38,090 bases of DNA from a virus. The stretch spans positions 1 through 38,090 of the IMG/VR virus record IMGVR_UViG_3300032334_000967; one strand, 5' to 3'. The notes beneath the pieces were generated by a model that was not told the origin of the DNA, did no database searches, and worked only from the letters and a program-made list of their open reading frames with translations. The position numbers and the translations under genes are program-made. Shown piece after piece: positions 21,629-30,016 of the stretch; the first letter of the stretch is position 1; the number at the start of each line of letters is the position of its first letter.

Positions 21629-22024
21629 CTATTTCAGGAATTCAGCAGCCTTGGATAGAAGGAAGCCGACAACAGCAGCACCACCCATCATTTGCCAACG
21701 CCACTTGTCGAGGCTTTCAATCTTGCTGTTCATCTTGCTATTCTCTGCATCTCTCGATACACTCATTTCATTTCTGAGTGCTTTAATTTCATCCATGATT
21801 TTGGTTTCCGTATCTTGAATTTTACGGTAAACCTCGCGAAGATCATCATTAGTTTCGTTTCTACGATCTTCCATTAGGATCTGTACCTTGCTTAATGTTT
21901 CATCGAATTTTCCGTATATAACATTAAAAAATGATACTTTTTCTCTTAGCGCGCCGACTTCAACTTTCAAATCATTAATATCGCTGTCCAAACGTACTAG
22001 TTTTGCGTTGTCGAAATCTGCCAT
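21629..22024 (-). CDS. Coiled-coil protein with C-terminal membrane anchor (131 aa)
   Basis: Residues 1-105 form a long charged coiled coil (DSDINDLKVEVGALREKVSF, VYRKIQDTETKIMDEIKAL). One transmembrane segment (MMGGAAVVGFLLSKAAEF) ends the protein. This is the layout of XhlA/holin-accessory and tail-anchored phage proteins. It lies directly downstream of the spanins, so a lysis-accessory role is plausible. Confidence 0.7.
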   Translation of the reverse strand: MADFDNAKLVRLDSDINDLKVEVGALREKVSFFNVIYGKFDETLSKVQILMEDRRNETNDDLREVYRKIQDTETKIMDEIKALRNEMSVSRDAENSKMNSKIESLDKWRWQMMGGAAVVGFLLSKAAEFLK

Positions 22025-22029
22025 TTATT

Positions 22030-22614
22030 TTATCTCTCTATTAGACCACTGGATCCACCTTCATCAGATGGAGGAGATGTAGACTCAGATGGCGTTACAC
22101 CATTGTCTCTATTTATCTTACCAACAGCAATTTGCTGATCCTTTATCCAATTTTGCAACGCAGTTAACCTTTCTGCGTTGGCTGCACACGTTCCGTAGTT
22201 TTCGACGACGGTTGCGAGGGCTTCAGTGTCTTTAATTTCTGAGGAGGCTCCATCAGCTGCGGCGGTGGAGTTGGCATCACGACCCTCTGCTGCGGAATCA
22301 TGGACGTGCACCCAACCAGAAGACAACTCACAATTAGAAGGGACTTCTTTAACGATTTCAACATTTTTAGTTCTCCACTTGGTTACATAAACAATACGAT
22401 CCACGTACTCAGTTATAATTTTTTCATTAACAGTATTCTTTGCCTTTTCATAAGCTGCTTGCAATTCTTGGTATTGTGCGATTGATTGAGCCTTAAAAAG
22501 TTTTAACTTATCATTACCTACCTGCAAACCTTTCATATATCCGTAACCGAATATACCACAGATTACAAGAACTGCAATTAAAATCTTATATGGAAACGGA
22601 ATCATGTTTAACAT
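22030..22614 (-). CDS. Inner-membrane spanin (Rz-like, 194 aa)
   Basis: An N-terminal transmembrane segment (residues 9-27, YKILIAVLVICGIFGYGYM) is followed by a periplasmic coiled-coil domain (QYQELQAAYEKAKNTVNEKI). Another reading frame inside the gene encodes a lipoprotein (22164-22364), the standard Rz/Rz1 arrangement. Together they fuse the inner and outer membranes at the end of lysis. The C-terminus is Ser/Pro rich. Confidence 0.8.
   Translation of the reverse strand: MLNMIPFPYKILIAVLVICGIFGYGYMKGLQVGNDKLKLFKAQSIAQYQELQAAYEKAKNTVNEKIITEYVDRIVYVTKWRTKNVEIVKEVPSNCELSSGWVHVHDSAAEGRDANSTAAADGASSEIKDTEALATVVENYGTCAANAERLTALQNWIKDQQIAVGKINRDNGVTPSESTSPPSDEGGSSGLIER
22164..22364 (-). CDS. 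Embedded outer-membrane spanin lipoprotein (Rz1-like, 66 aa)
   Basis: The gene is wholly nested in a different frame of the i-spanin gene. MLKSLKKSLLIVSCLLVGC has an n-region, an h-region and a lipobox ending at C19. The mature 48 residues are rich in Pro, Gln and Lys (MPTPPPQLMEPPQ), as in Rz1. Unlike most shadow ORFs this one has a complete lipoprotein signal, so it is accepted as real. Confidence 0.85.
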   Translation of the reverse strand: MLKSLKKSLLIVSCLLVGCTSMIPQQRVVMPTPPPQLMEPPQKLKTLKPSQPSSKTTERVQPTQKG

Positions 22615-22967
22615 TAGTCGTGCTCATATCCATGGGTTTTGATTGTCATATATCTCTTTGGGTCTTCGTTAGAAGCAACCATATGATGGTACGCATGAAT
22701 CTTAGCAGGACCACGATAATGCGTCATATGATATGTCGTCAAATATGGATGAGTTCCAACTTCAATTTTATATGCACCAGGACCATGTTGAGTTACATCA
22801 AATTTAGATTCAGAACCCATTCTCATTGCCATGCGATGACTGTCAAAAGTGGGATGCTTGATAATAGCATTAAACTTGGCTTTGCCCAAACCCTCTAATG
22901 CTTCCTTACCAGTAGCATAGTGGGTTTCTTTGTGCTCTTCAGCCAAAAAATGCTTGAATGTTTTCAC
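22614..22967 (-). CDS. Probable internal capsid protein with T4-type CTS (117 aa)
   Basis: The GTG at 22967 is the chosen start: it overlaps the upstream stop (GTGA) and gives MKTFKHFLAE at the N-terminus, close to the T4 internal-protein leader MKTYQEFIAE, which gp21 cleaves after the Glu. An upstream ATG at 22982 would hide this. The mature part is His-rich (RGPAKIHAYHHM) with no recognised family. It would be packaged in the head and injected with DNA. Confidence 0.7.
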   Translation of the reverse strand: MKTFKHFLAEEHKETHYATGKEALEGLGKAKFNAIIKHPTFDSHRMAMRMGSESKFDVTQHGPGAYKIEVGTHPYLTTYHMTHYRGPAKIHAYHHMVASNEDPKRYMTIKTHGYEHD

Positions 22968-23374
22968 TCGTTGCAATTCCATCTTCTCAATGATGCGGCT
23001 TTGCGAGTTGGGCGACCCTTCTCATCCTTCATTGGTCCTGGCATTCCACTCATACGAGCACAGAATGACTTACGACGTTTTGCTGCTTTACTGCCAGGCT
23101 TTAGTTTGCTTGGTGGAGTTGTTACAGCCGTCTTTATACCGTAGTGCTTAGCACCCTTTGGAGTCAAACCAGCACCTGACTCTGTTGAGCGAAAATAACC
23201 TTTGTTATCTGCTCCACGTTCATTAATAGTTTCTTCTTTTACTGGAACGCAGTTAGGAACTTTTCTGCCATTTTTGTCTTTCATTCCAACGGCAGTGTAA
23301 CCTTTCCAGCAAGCATTCTTTAGATTGCCTGTTGGTTTCTTAACTTCTGATAAAAAGGACTTGAATGTTTTCAT
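22964..23374 (-). CDS. Probable internal capsid protein with T4-type CTS (136 aa)
   Basis: The first ten residues MKTFKSFLSE match the T4 internal-protein leader with a cleavage site after the Glu. Two motifs follow: ACWKGYTAVGMKDKNGRKVP then NCVPV, and KRRKSFCARMSGM with LRRWNC, the latter like phage DUF6321 proteins. The protein is strongly basic, which suits DNA-associated packaging. The activity in the cell is unknown. Confidence 0.75.
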   Translation of the reverse strand: MKTFKSFLSEVKKPTGNLKNACWKGYTAVGMKDKNGRKVPNCVPVKEETINERGADNKGYFRSTESGAGLTPKGAKHYGIKTAVTTPPSKLKPGSKAAKRRKSFCARMSGMPGPMKDEKGRPTRKAASLRRWNCNE

Positions 23375-23794
23375 TTATTCGCACCAAGACTTCTTCTTGT
23401 CGCCAAAGTATTCTCTGGCGAAACCATTTTTGACTAATTCAGCTCTCAGGCTCTTTCCGTCTACATTGACGTCACCTAGAACTCGACCGCCGAATTTGTC
23501 CCATTCTTTAATATCAACAGTTACGACTTTACCCTTTAAAAACTTCTTGGTAAATTCTGTGGCTGCTGCTCCACGCTCTGCCTCTGCTGGGCAGCTGGCT
23601 CTTCCACCTTTTTCTGGAGTATCTACTCCGTAGATCCGTATTTTTAATTTATCACCCAATTCTACTGGGAGCCACTTTACTTGCACTTCAACAGTATCAC
23701 CATCGACAGCACGTGTGACTTTCCAAGGATATGGATTGGCAACGGCTGTCGTGGCTACTGTTAGTAGCAATAATGCACTAACTAACTTTCTCAT
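23375..23794 (-). CDS. Secreted SNase-like (thermonuclease) nuclease (139 aa)
   Basis: A signal peptide (MRKLVSALLLLTVATTAVA, cleavage after about A19) is followed by the SNase domain: AVDGDTVEV (D31, D33), RIYGVDTPEKGG (R53, D58, E61) and DKFGGRVLG (R104), equivalent to the staphylococcal nuclease metal and catalytic residues. Exported to the periplasm, it may degrade competing DNA or help release progeny. ATGA overlap with the preceding 35-aa gene. Confidence 0.88.
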   Translation of the reverse strand: MRKLVSALLLLTVATTAVANPYPWKVTRAVDGDTVEVQVKWLPVELGDKLKIRIYGVDTPEKGGRASCPAEAERGAAATEFTKKFLKGKVVTVDIKEWDKFGGRVLGDVNVDGKSLRAELVKNGFAREYFGDKKKSWCE

Positions 23795-23898
23795 AGATAT
23801 TTGTCAACTTCATTTTCAATTTTTACAACCCATGCTGGTTTTGGTACATACCAACCAATTAGAGCGCCAACAACAATCCCAACAATTAATGTAAACAT
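23791..23898 (-). CDS. Tiny single-pass membrane protein (35 aa)
   Basis: Translated by eye: MFTLIVGIVVGALIGWYVPK, then PAWVVKIENEVDKYL. It fits precisely between the holin-like stop and the SNase start (ATGA overlap), which argues for a real gene. One transmembrane helix is followed by a short charged tail. Probably part of the lysis cassette; it could be a holin partner. Confidence 0.65.
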   Translation of the reverse strand: MFTLIVGIVVGALIGWYVPKPAWVVKIENEVDKYL

Positions 23899-23899
23899 T

Positions 23900-24133
23900 T
23901 TAATCCTTTTTCTTTGGTGCAAACTTCTCTGCGACAGTTGTTCCTAGACCAGCTAGGACAATAGTCATCATAGAACTATACATAAATTCTTCAATAGTCA
24001 ATTTCCAAAACAAATTGGCTACAAAAGCCATTGCAACTAACAACGTTGCGACGAATGTAATCACGCGCTTAGAAGAAATCGAGCCGTTTTCTCCGTCTGC
24101 AAGCATAGATTTAATGTTACTCGAGAATGACAT
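23900..24133 (-). CDS. Holin-like membrane protein (77 aa)
   Basis: Two predicted membrane helices (VITFVATLLVAMAFVANLFW, about 24-43, and YSSMMTIVLAGLGTTVAEKF) are joined by a short acidic turn. A polar N-terminus and a KKK tail follow the class II/III holin pattern. It lies in the cluster with the SNase, spanins and endolysin. It is my best holin candidate but has no diagnostic motif. Confidence 0.7.
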   Translation of the reverse strand: MSFSSNIKSMLADGENGSISSKRVITFVATLLVAMAFVANLFWKLTIEEFMYSSMMTIVLAGLGTTVAEKFAPKKKD

Positions 24134-24201
24134 TTTAATCTCCTATGCTAACTTTTACTTCTCTATTTAGGTTTCTGTGTCCTTACAGATTTTCAACAAA
24201 G

Positions 24202-24849
24202 TTAGGTAAATTCTATCAAGTTAAATGTGCCCCACAAATCCAACTTTGTTGCGTTGTCGACTCTCTTGGCCATCAATGTTAGCAAGGTTCCTGGTGTAGC
24301 CGTTCCCGTTCCGTTTAAATCTGTATGAACACTGTCTCCGCCCTGAGTTGTGCCAATAATAATACCAGAATGCACCATAGTGCACCCACTAAAACTGGTT
24401 ACTGTTGTGCCATTTTGACTGCTGTACCAGTCAGTATAAAATCTGTATTCTAACCTCGTGCCGACTGATGTAAAAGATGGCACTGCTGCTCCACCAAATG
24501 TCAAAGGACCCAACCACCATTCATACACAATAGTACTCGCAGTGGCGTTATTATTTCCTAATTCATAATCTTCTAACTCAGCGAGTTGCGAAGTACTAAT
24601 GTCAGCCTTACAACGTATGCTCATCATAGGGACCATAGCATCTGATTCAATTGTCCATCCTCTATGCACATTAATAGCATGATTATTAAAAGAATAGTGC
24701 AATCCAGGTTTATGATCTTGGTAGACTGTACCAGTAACTGGAAAGGGATTGTCAGCAGTGACAATATCGCCAGCATTTTGTATTTTTGTTGTTAATACAA
24801 TACTATCAGTAACATTAGATTTTGTGTTTGCATTAAATAGATAAGACAT
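24202..24849 (-). CDS. Putative virion structural protein (215 aa)
   Basis: The N-terminus MSYLFNANTKSNVTDSIVLT is followed by a beta-rich, Gly/Thr-rich body with few charged residues. It follows a 772-residue adhesin-like gene and precedes the lysis genes, so it is probably a fibre-associated or tip protein. No family recognised. Confidence 0.6.
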   Translation of the reverse strand: MSYLFNANTKSNVTDSIVLTTKIQNAGDIVTADNPFPVTGTVYQDHKPGLHYSFNNHAINVHRGWTIESDAMVPMMSIRCKADISTSQLAELEDYELGNNNATASTIVYEWWLGPLTFGGAAVPSFTSVGTRLEYRFYTDWYSSQNGTTVTSFSGCTMVHSGIIIGTTQGGDSVHTDLNGTGTATPGTLLTLMAKRVDNATKLDLWGTFNLIEFT

Positions 24850-24865
24850 TAGATACTTCCGTTAA

Positions 24866-27184
24866 TTAAGAAAAGAACTCTAGTCCTTTGCCTTGTGGTG
24901 GGGTGAACTGTATACCGTAGTTGTTGCCATTATTGACATTTCCGTTGGATGTTAGTGCCTTCCAAACGCTGGCTGTTCCCGCAAAAAAGTCTTTAATTGT
25001 GCAATAACTTAGGCTAACTGCAGTAGAATTAGACTTTGAAATAGTGTAGGTGCTACCAGAAGTCGCACTTTGTATGGTCAGTCGGAAACTGGAAGTGCCA
25101 GTACAATTAAATGTGCCAAATGTGAAGGTTTTTCCTGCTTCAAACGACATTGTTCGTGTTGATGTAACTGTATGCGTGAAGTTTTCAATGGTTCCGCCAT
25201 ATCTGTATGTGGTGTTGCCTGAAGTGCTAACAACAACATTATTAAAATTGTAAGTACCAAAATACAAACTAGTATCTAGCAAATTTGTTGCTGTTATTGT
25301 AGACGTTCCAGGATACAGTGTGCCGCTATAAGTAACAGGTGTATAAAAATAAAATCCTCGAGTGGTTACACTACTACTCTTCAGATACATCAAAGCAGCG
25401 CCAAAGACAGGAGAAAATAAGAAACCTGCAACATCTATAGTTTTATCATTACTGTCAAATGTTCCACGATATACATATATACCGCATGTGACTTCGCCAA
25501 CGGTTGTTGCAGTAAGATTATCGTTTAACACATAAGTTGCAGCGCCTTCACATGCATAGTATGCAGCATCACCATTAAATCCATTGGTTGTTATGTATTG
25601 TGTAACACCTGTTCCACCTTTAAGGTGAAATCCACCCTGGGCTCCAACTCCCGAAGTCATTAAAGATGTCATGGTGGCGCTGAGTGTCAAATCTCCATAT
25701 ATGTAAAGAGGATCAAGTGATACAAATGATATTCTACTCGAAGAACCAGTAAAATCTAAATTTTTAAAATGACCTATAATTTGCACAGTTGGCTGTGTAG
25801 TTTTGATGTAAAGACTTATTGCTTTGGATTCTGCCCCGCCTGCACCGTTGCCGTGATAGTAATTTCTCGTTCCCGTACCTACCCCACTAGTTTCTACCCT
25901 GGAAGTACCAGTGTAGGAAAAATTAGTAATAGTTGGACAATTCCAAAGTGTTGCTGTACCAATACCTACTCTTGACAGTACAATTTTTCCCGTAGTACCA
26001 AATGCGATTACTCTGGTCGCAGTATCATTTGCCTGTGTAAAAAGACCAGTAGTAAATGTAAAGTTGTTTAGATCCAAAGTACCGCTGTTCATGGTAAATG
26101 TCAGCGTATTGGTCATGGTAAATGCACCTTGCAGTTGGATACTTGAAGTGCTGCCAGACAGTGTGCATGCACTTGTTATAGTTTTTCCATTTGTTGTCAC
26201 GTTACTTACACCAGCAAAGAGTGTTGTATTACTGAGGGTGCTTACGGTCATTGTAGAACTGAAAGTTAAATTACCTTCAATTCTTCTATTAGATGTGCTG
26301 GAAAATGTTCCGCTAAATCCAGTAAAGTCAAGATTTTTAACACAAGCATAACTAGACGACACAGCATTTAATGTAACAGTATTTGTTCCTGCATTGACTT
26401 TTACGTTATAAATTGAAGAACCACTTGGCATCAGACCAGCCATTGCCTGAGACATGCTTATGGCTGTGGTTGATACTCCCGCAGTACTAGTAAATTCTAC
26501 ATTACAAGAACCTGAAGCATATGCATAAGTTCCAGTGTTACTATTTACACCATCAAAATCTTTCCATACAGTAGTGTCAGCACCTGTAACGATTATTTTA
26601 CCGGTAGTTCCAAATATTAATCTATATGAATTCGTTGGTTGGATTTGTGTTAGATCTACACTGTGTGTTGTTAAAGTTTTGCCGTTTAAGTTTAAATTTA
26701 CACCATTTAATAAATTAAATATTGCAGTAAAACCGCCGCTTGGAAAATTGGATGAAAAAGTTAAATTATCATTTAGTGTAAGTGTGTAACCACTATTATC
26801 ATCAGCTAATAGAAAATAACCCGAAGGTATAGAAACTCCATTAGTAGTGATAGAAGCGTTTTTTGTGAGAACATATGTTATAGAACTTGCGCCCGAAAAA
26901 GAAAAATTAGTTGCAGGTAATGTTACATTACCTGTAATAAAAAAGTCTCCCGCACTTAAAGTCATAGCACCATCTAACGAGCCAATGGTTAAGTCTTGAC
27001 ATTGTGGATCAACAGCAGTAACTGTAAAAGAACTGGTTCCCGTGTTTGAATTGGCGTCAAAAACAACATTGTCTGAAGATGTTGGAACACCTGCATTACC
27101 TGCACCACCAGAACTAGCTGCCCAATTTGTGGTTGTAGTACTATCCCATGTGCCGCTTCCACCTACCCAGTAATAAGTAGCCAT
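24866..27184 (-). CDS. Large beta-rich adhesin-like tail protein (772 aa)
   Basis: The sequence is dominated by Thr, Ser, Gly and Asn in short alternating strands, with repeated motifs such as the FGTTGKI element (three copies) and LDFTG/LDLNN elements, as in beta-helix adhesins. MATYYWVGGSGTWDSTTTTN begins it. It lies between collagen-like and structural genes, so a host-recognition tail fibre or spike is the likeliest role. No catalytic motif visible. Confidence 0.75.
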   Translation of the reverse strand: MATYYWVGGSGTWDSTTTTNWAASSGGAGNAGVPTSSDNVVFDANSNTGTSSFTVTAVDPQCQDLTIGSLDGAMTLSAGDFFITGNVTLPATNFSFSGASSITYVLTKNASITTNGVSIPSGYFLLADDNSGYTLTLNDNLTFSSNFPSGGFTAIFNLLNGVNLNLNGKTLTTHSVDLTQIQPTNSYRLIFGTTGKIIVTGADTTVWKDFDGVNSNTGTYAYASGSCNVEFTSTAGVSTTAISMSQAMAGLMPSGSSIYNVKVNAGTNTVTLNAVSSSYACVKNLDFTGFSGTFSSTSNRRIEGNLTFSSTMTVSTLSNTTLFAGVSNVTTNGKTITSACTLSGSTSSIQLQGAFTMTNTLTFTMNSGTLDLNNFTFTTGLFTQANDTATRVIAFGTTGKIVLSRVGIGTATLWNCPTITNFSYTGTSRVETSGVGTGTRNYYHGNGAGGAESKAISLYIKTTQPTVQIIGHFKNLDFTGSSSRISFVSLDPLYIYGDLTLSATMTSLMTSGVGAQGGFHLKGGTGVTQYITTNGFNGDAAYYACEGAATYVLNDNLTATTVGEVTCGIYVYRGTFDSNDKTIDVAGFLFSPVFGAALMYLKSSSVTTRGFYFYTPVTYSGTLYPGTSTITATNLLDTSLYFGTYNFNNVVVSTSGNTTYRYGGTIENFTHTVTSTRTMSFEAGKTFTFGTFNCTGTSSFRLTIQSATSGSTYTISKSNSTAVSLSYCTIKDFFAGTASVWKALTSNGNVNNGNNYGIQFTPPQGKGLEFFS

Positions 27185-27187
27185 CTA

Positions 27188-27373
27188 TTAGACCTCTGGT
27201 TCTTCTTCTGGCGGTGGTTCAGGATATTCTGTTGTCAATTCTATCACCCAATTATCAAACCTTGCCTGCATCATGGCTTCTAGTTCTTGCTCAGTATAGG
27301 TGTGGTCATCGGGAAGATTTAGTGCATCATCCAGTGTGTATGTACCATCAGTCTTAGTAAAACGTATTTGCAT
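27188..27373 (-). CDS. Small tail-fibre-associated protein (61 aa)
   Basis: The ATG at 27373 (MQIRFTKTDGTYTLDDALNL) starts 2 bp after the upstream stop; a longer in-frame start would overlap the upstream gene. Acidic helix TYTEQELEAMMQARFDNWVI, then a Pro/Glu-rich tail. Small proteins of this kind often follow phage fibre genes. Function unknown. Confidence 0.65.
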   Translation of the reverse strand: MQIRFTKTDGTYTLDDALNLPDDHTYTEQELEAMMQARFDNWVIELTTEYPEPPPEEEPEV

Positions 27374-27375
27374 GT

Positions 27376-27891
27376 TTAGAATCCGAAAACAGTAGCGATT
27401 AATTGCCACTTGGTGGCTGTAGAATTATAGATAAATCCGATATAATCATATTTATTGCTGCCACTTGAAACTGATGGGAGTGTTAAATCCGTTGACCCAG
27501 CAAATACAGAATTCCAGCTAAAGGTTTGTACATTAGTTGATTGCAGTCTTATCATCAACTTTTGACCATTAGCCAATGTTCCTGTCGGTGCATTTATTGT
27601 CAATGTTCCTACAGCTTGTGTATTTGTTTGAGTTGCTAATTCAGTAGTATCTGCGTTGATGGTGATTGATGTGGCATCAGAATAATTAATAACCTTCACT
27701 CCCCAAGGAATACCTTGAGATCCCTGAAATCCTTGATTTCCTTGCGCTCCAGTGACCCCCTGAGATCCCTGAGAACCAGTTGCACCTTGAGATCCCTGGG
27801 ATCCTTGGACGCCTTGAGCTCCAGTAACACCTTGAGCGCCTTGAGCACCACGCAAATTCCCAGAAAGTATTTGATCTAATGGAAATGACAT
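27376..27891 (-). CDS. Collagen-like tail fibre protein (171 aa)
   Basis: Residues about 13-61 are Gly-x-y repeats (GAQGAQGVTGAQGVQGSQGS), a collagen-like triple-helix segment. The C-terminal 110 residues form a beta-rich domain with ITINADTTELA and LTINAPTGTLANGQKL, resembling the fibre-tip repeats of the neighbouring 404-aa protein. It should trimerise. Probably a tail fibre. Confidence 0.8.
   Translation of the reverse strand: MSFPLDQILSGNLRGAQGAQGVTGAQGVQGSQGSQGATGSQGSQGVTGAQGNQGFQGSQGIPWGVKVINYSDATSITINADTTELATQTNTQAVGTLTINAPTGTLANGQKLMIRLQSTNVQTFSWNSVFAGSTDLTLPSVSSGSNKYDYIGFIYNSTATKWQLIATVFGF
27705..27858 (-). repeat. Collagen-like Gly-x-y coding repeat
   Basis: Tandem 9-bp-type units encoding Gly-x-Gln and similar triplets (e.g. 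CCTTGAGATCCCTG on the plus strand) run for about 150 bp. Low-complexity tandem coding repeats like these can change copy number by slippage or recombination. Confidence 0.8.
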
Positions 27892-27892
27892 A

Positions 27893-29107
27893 TTAAATTA
27901 TTCTCCAACCATTTCGATATAACAATTGCACACCACCATTATCTATTTGTAGAATAAATCCACCAACATCATTGTCTACTGTTCCAGAAACAGTTATGGG
28001 GTTTATTGATGCATTTCCTGATTCATCTTTAATCGAAATTATTCTTCCTGTATTTGCTGTTGCAGGTAAAGTTATACTGGTTGGTCCTGCATAATTAACG
28101 CCAATATACCAATCAGAAGTAGTCACTGTATACGTTGCTGTTGTCACAGAAGTAGTATTTACTTCACCATATCCAGCTGGTCCTCTAGGACCAAGAGTTG
28201 CAGCAACCTGCCATGTTTCTATTCCAGGATTTCCGTTATACACAAGCTTAATAATAATTCCCTTATTATTGCTTGTCATATCGTCAGAAATGCCTTCAAT
28301 GGTAGAACCATTTCTAGCAATTGTTATAGGATTTACAGACCAATCAGAACCATCCATAATGGTTACATCTTGCCCAGTAACTGGAGATGCAGGAAGTGTG
28401 ATTGTTATTGCACCAGCAGAAGTATCTCCAATAATTCTATCGCCAGTTGATGCTGTATAGTTTGCTGTTTTTAAAATCCAGGGATTTATATTACCAACAT
28501 CATCAAGTCTAAATGCTCCACGAGTCCAACGAAGAACTCTTCCTTCAGCATATGTCGAAGAATCGAAGTCATCGGTAGCGCCGATTCTGACCACACCAGT
28601 ACCACCACCACCCATTGAGAGAGTTCCCAATCGAGCCATGATATTTGCGATTTGTTTCTTTAGAGCATTTAGTTCGCTGTTTTGCAGCTTAGAACCTAAA
28701 GTTTCTTCTTTATCTTCCTTATCAGTAAACTTAGTATTTGATATTGCGTTTACTGTTTGTTTGATTAGGTCTTCTCTATCAACACCACGAATTTGATCTA
28801 CTCCAGTTTGAGCAACATCTGGAGATGGAGGTATAATTGCTTCTACAACTGGTTCTGATACTTCTTCAACAACAGGTTCTGGAACTATTTCTACGATCGG
28901 TTCTGGTACTTCTTCCACAACAGGTAGTTCTTCAACCACCTCATTTTTCTTGTCAATAATTGTTGGGACTTCAGGCTCAACAAAGCCAAACATCATCTTA
29001 GATAATCTTTCTTCTTTTTCTATAGACTCGAGCAATGCTGGATCAATAGGCTGACCCAACATCTTGGCGAACTTGACAAGCATTTTCTTTTCATTCAAGC
29101 TTTTCAT
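27893..29107 (-). CDS. Fibre/structural protein with Pro-Glu hinge (404 aa)
   Basis: A helical N-terminus (KMLVKFAKMLGQP) is followed by a Pro/Glu/Val-rich hinge (VPEPIVEIVPEPVVEEVSEP, around 68-90), a coiled coil (LNALKKQIANIMARLGTL), and then at least two repeated beta modules of the type ITLPAS/ITLPAT...NPITI. The flexible hinge and repeat ends suggest a head- or tail-attached fibre. Exact virion position unknown. Confidence 0.75.
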   Translation of the reverse strand: MKSLNEKKMLVKFAKMLGQPIDPALLESIEKEERLSKMMFGFVEPEVPTIIDKKNEVVEELPVVEEVPEPIVEIVPEPVVEEVSEPVVEAIIPPSPDVAQTGVDQIRGVDREDLIKQTVNAISNTKFTDKEDKEETLGSKLQNSELNALKKQIANIMARLGTLSMGGGGTGVVRIGATDDFDSSTYAEGRVLRWTRGAFRLDDVGNINPWILKTANYTASTGDRIIGDTSAGAITITLPASPVTGQDVTIMDGSDWSVNPITIARNGSTIEGISDDMTSNNKGIIIKLVYNGNPGIETWQVAATLGPRGPAGYGEVNTTSVTTATYTVTTSDWYIGVNYAGPTSITLPATANTGRIISIKDESGNASINPITVSGTVDNDVGGFILQIDNGGVQLLYRNGWRII

Positions 29108-29126
29108 AGTTTTTATGAGTTGGAGA

Positions 29127-29150
29127 AACTGGCATCTGCAGATGCCAGTT
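29127..29150. repeat. Perfect 24-bp palindrome (12-bp arms)
   Basis: AACTGGCATCTG is followed directly by its reverse complement. It lies between the endolysin stop and the fibre-protein start. As RNA it would form a 10-bp hairpin with a TGCA loop. T-rich sequence follows on the plus side, not the minus side, so a terminator of minus transcription is uncertain; it could be an RNase-processing or protein-binding site. Confidence 0.85.
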
Positions 29151-29174
29151 CTTTTCCTCTTACACCCCTGCGAG

Positions 29175-29861
29175 TTATTTACCTGATGATAGAATCTTCA
29201 ACGCCTTTTCATAGTGCGCTTTTCTTTCTTCAAGACCGATTGTGCCACCATTAATCTTCTTAGTCATACCAAGAATATCACCCTTATCTGCAAAGGCATT
29301 TAATCCATTTGCGTTCCAGAACCAAAGAGCAGATTTAAATGCTCCTTCTAGAGTAATTAGGTAATCTGGATTAGCAATTAGGTCTACACCAATTGACTTT
29401 CCACACTTGGTGTAGTTATCTTTACCTGTTAGCTGAATGAATCCGCGACCACGGAACTTCCATCCATCGCCTGAGGCAACCGGACCATTTCCCATTCTGT
29501 CTGCGTATACGTTGTTAGCAATTAGCTCAGGCTTGCGCTGAATCTGATTTGCTAGAGCATTTGGCTTGATTGGCTTAATTGCATTTCCCTGCGCATCTTT
29601 CTCAGCAAAACGCTTTGGCCAAGTTCCTGCTAGACCTGCAGCACCATAGTTTAAGTTCTCTACGACAGCGCAGAAGTTACCGGATTCATGACCACACTGA
29701 GAAATAAATGCCGATTGTCTGTTACGATTTGCAAAATTAGTTTCATCAGTTAGTGATGCTAGGGCAACATTGAGTTGCTCAACTAGAGCATCTAAACCTA
29801 GTTTTGTATTCTTAGCGTTAGGTAAAATTTCAAGTAGTTGTTCTTTCGTTAAGGATGTCAT
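29175..29861 (-). CDS. GH19 endolysin (chitinase-class lysozyme, 228 aa)
   Basis: FISQCGHESGNF places the catalytic Glu at residue 59, and GDGWKFRGRGFIQLTGKDNY is the GH19 substrate-binding motif. There is no signal peptide, so a holin is needed for release. It cleaves peptidoglycan at the end of infection. Start overlaps the upstream 52-aa gene. Confidence 0.9.
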   Translation of the reverse strand: MTSLTKEQLLEILPNAKNTKLGLDALVEQLNVALASLTDETNFANRNRQSAFISQCGHESGNFCAVVENLNYGAAGLAGTWPKRFAEKDAQGNAIKPIKPNALANQIQRKPELIANNVYADRMGNGPVASGDGWKFRGRGFIQLTGKDNYTKCGKSIGVDLIANPDYLITLEGAFKSALWFWNANGLNAFADKGDILGMTKKINGGTIGLEERKAHYEKALKILSSGK

Positions 29862-30016
29862 AGTTTTGGCTTCCTTCTTCTTAGCATTTTTGTCATGTTT
29901 TTCTTATATCGATTTACTTGCAGAGCATAAGCATCTGTTGGGTTGGTTAGAGAAGGAACTGATCCACCACCAACACTCATTGTGGCATCTTCTGCTACTT
30001 TAGATTTCTGAGACAT
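29858..30016 (-). CDS. Small basic protein (52 aa)
   Basis: Translated by eye: MSQKSKVAEDATMSVGGGSV at the start and a basic end (RYKKNMTKMLRRRKPKL). Its stop overlaps the endolysin ATG and its start lies inside the end of the upstream gene, which supports it as real. Function unknown. Confidence 0.6.
   Translation of the reverse strand: MSQKSKVAEDATMSVGGGSVPSLTNPTDAYALQVNRYKKNMTKMLRRRKPKL

Noticed and set aside
24163-24170. CTAAATAG as a late promoter before the holin-like gene
   Set aside because: Two of eight positions differ from TATAAATA and such AT-rich octamers are common here.
27705-27858. Short tandem repeats that resemble a CRISPR array
   Set aside because: The units are about 9 bp and in frame, encoding Gly-x-y collagen-like triplets. 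There are no spacers.
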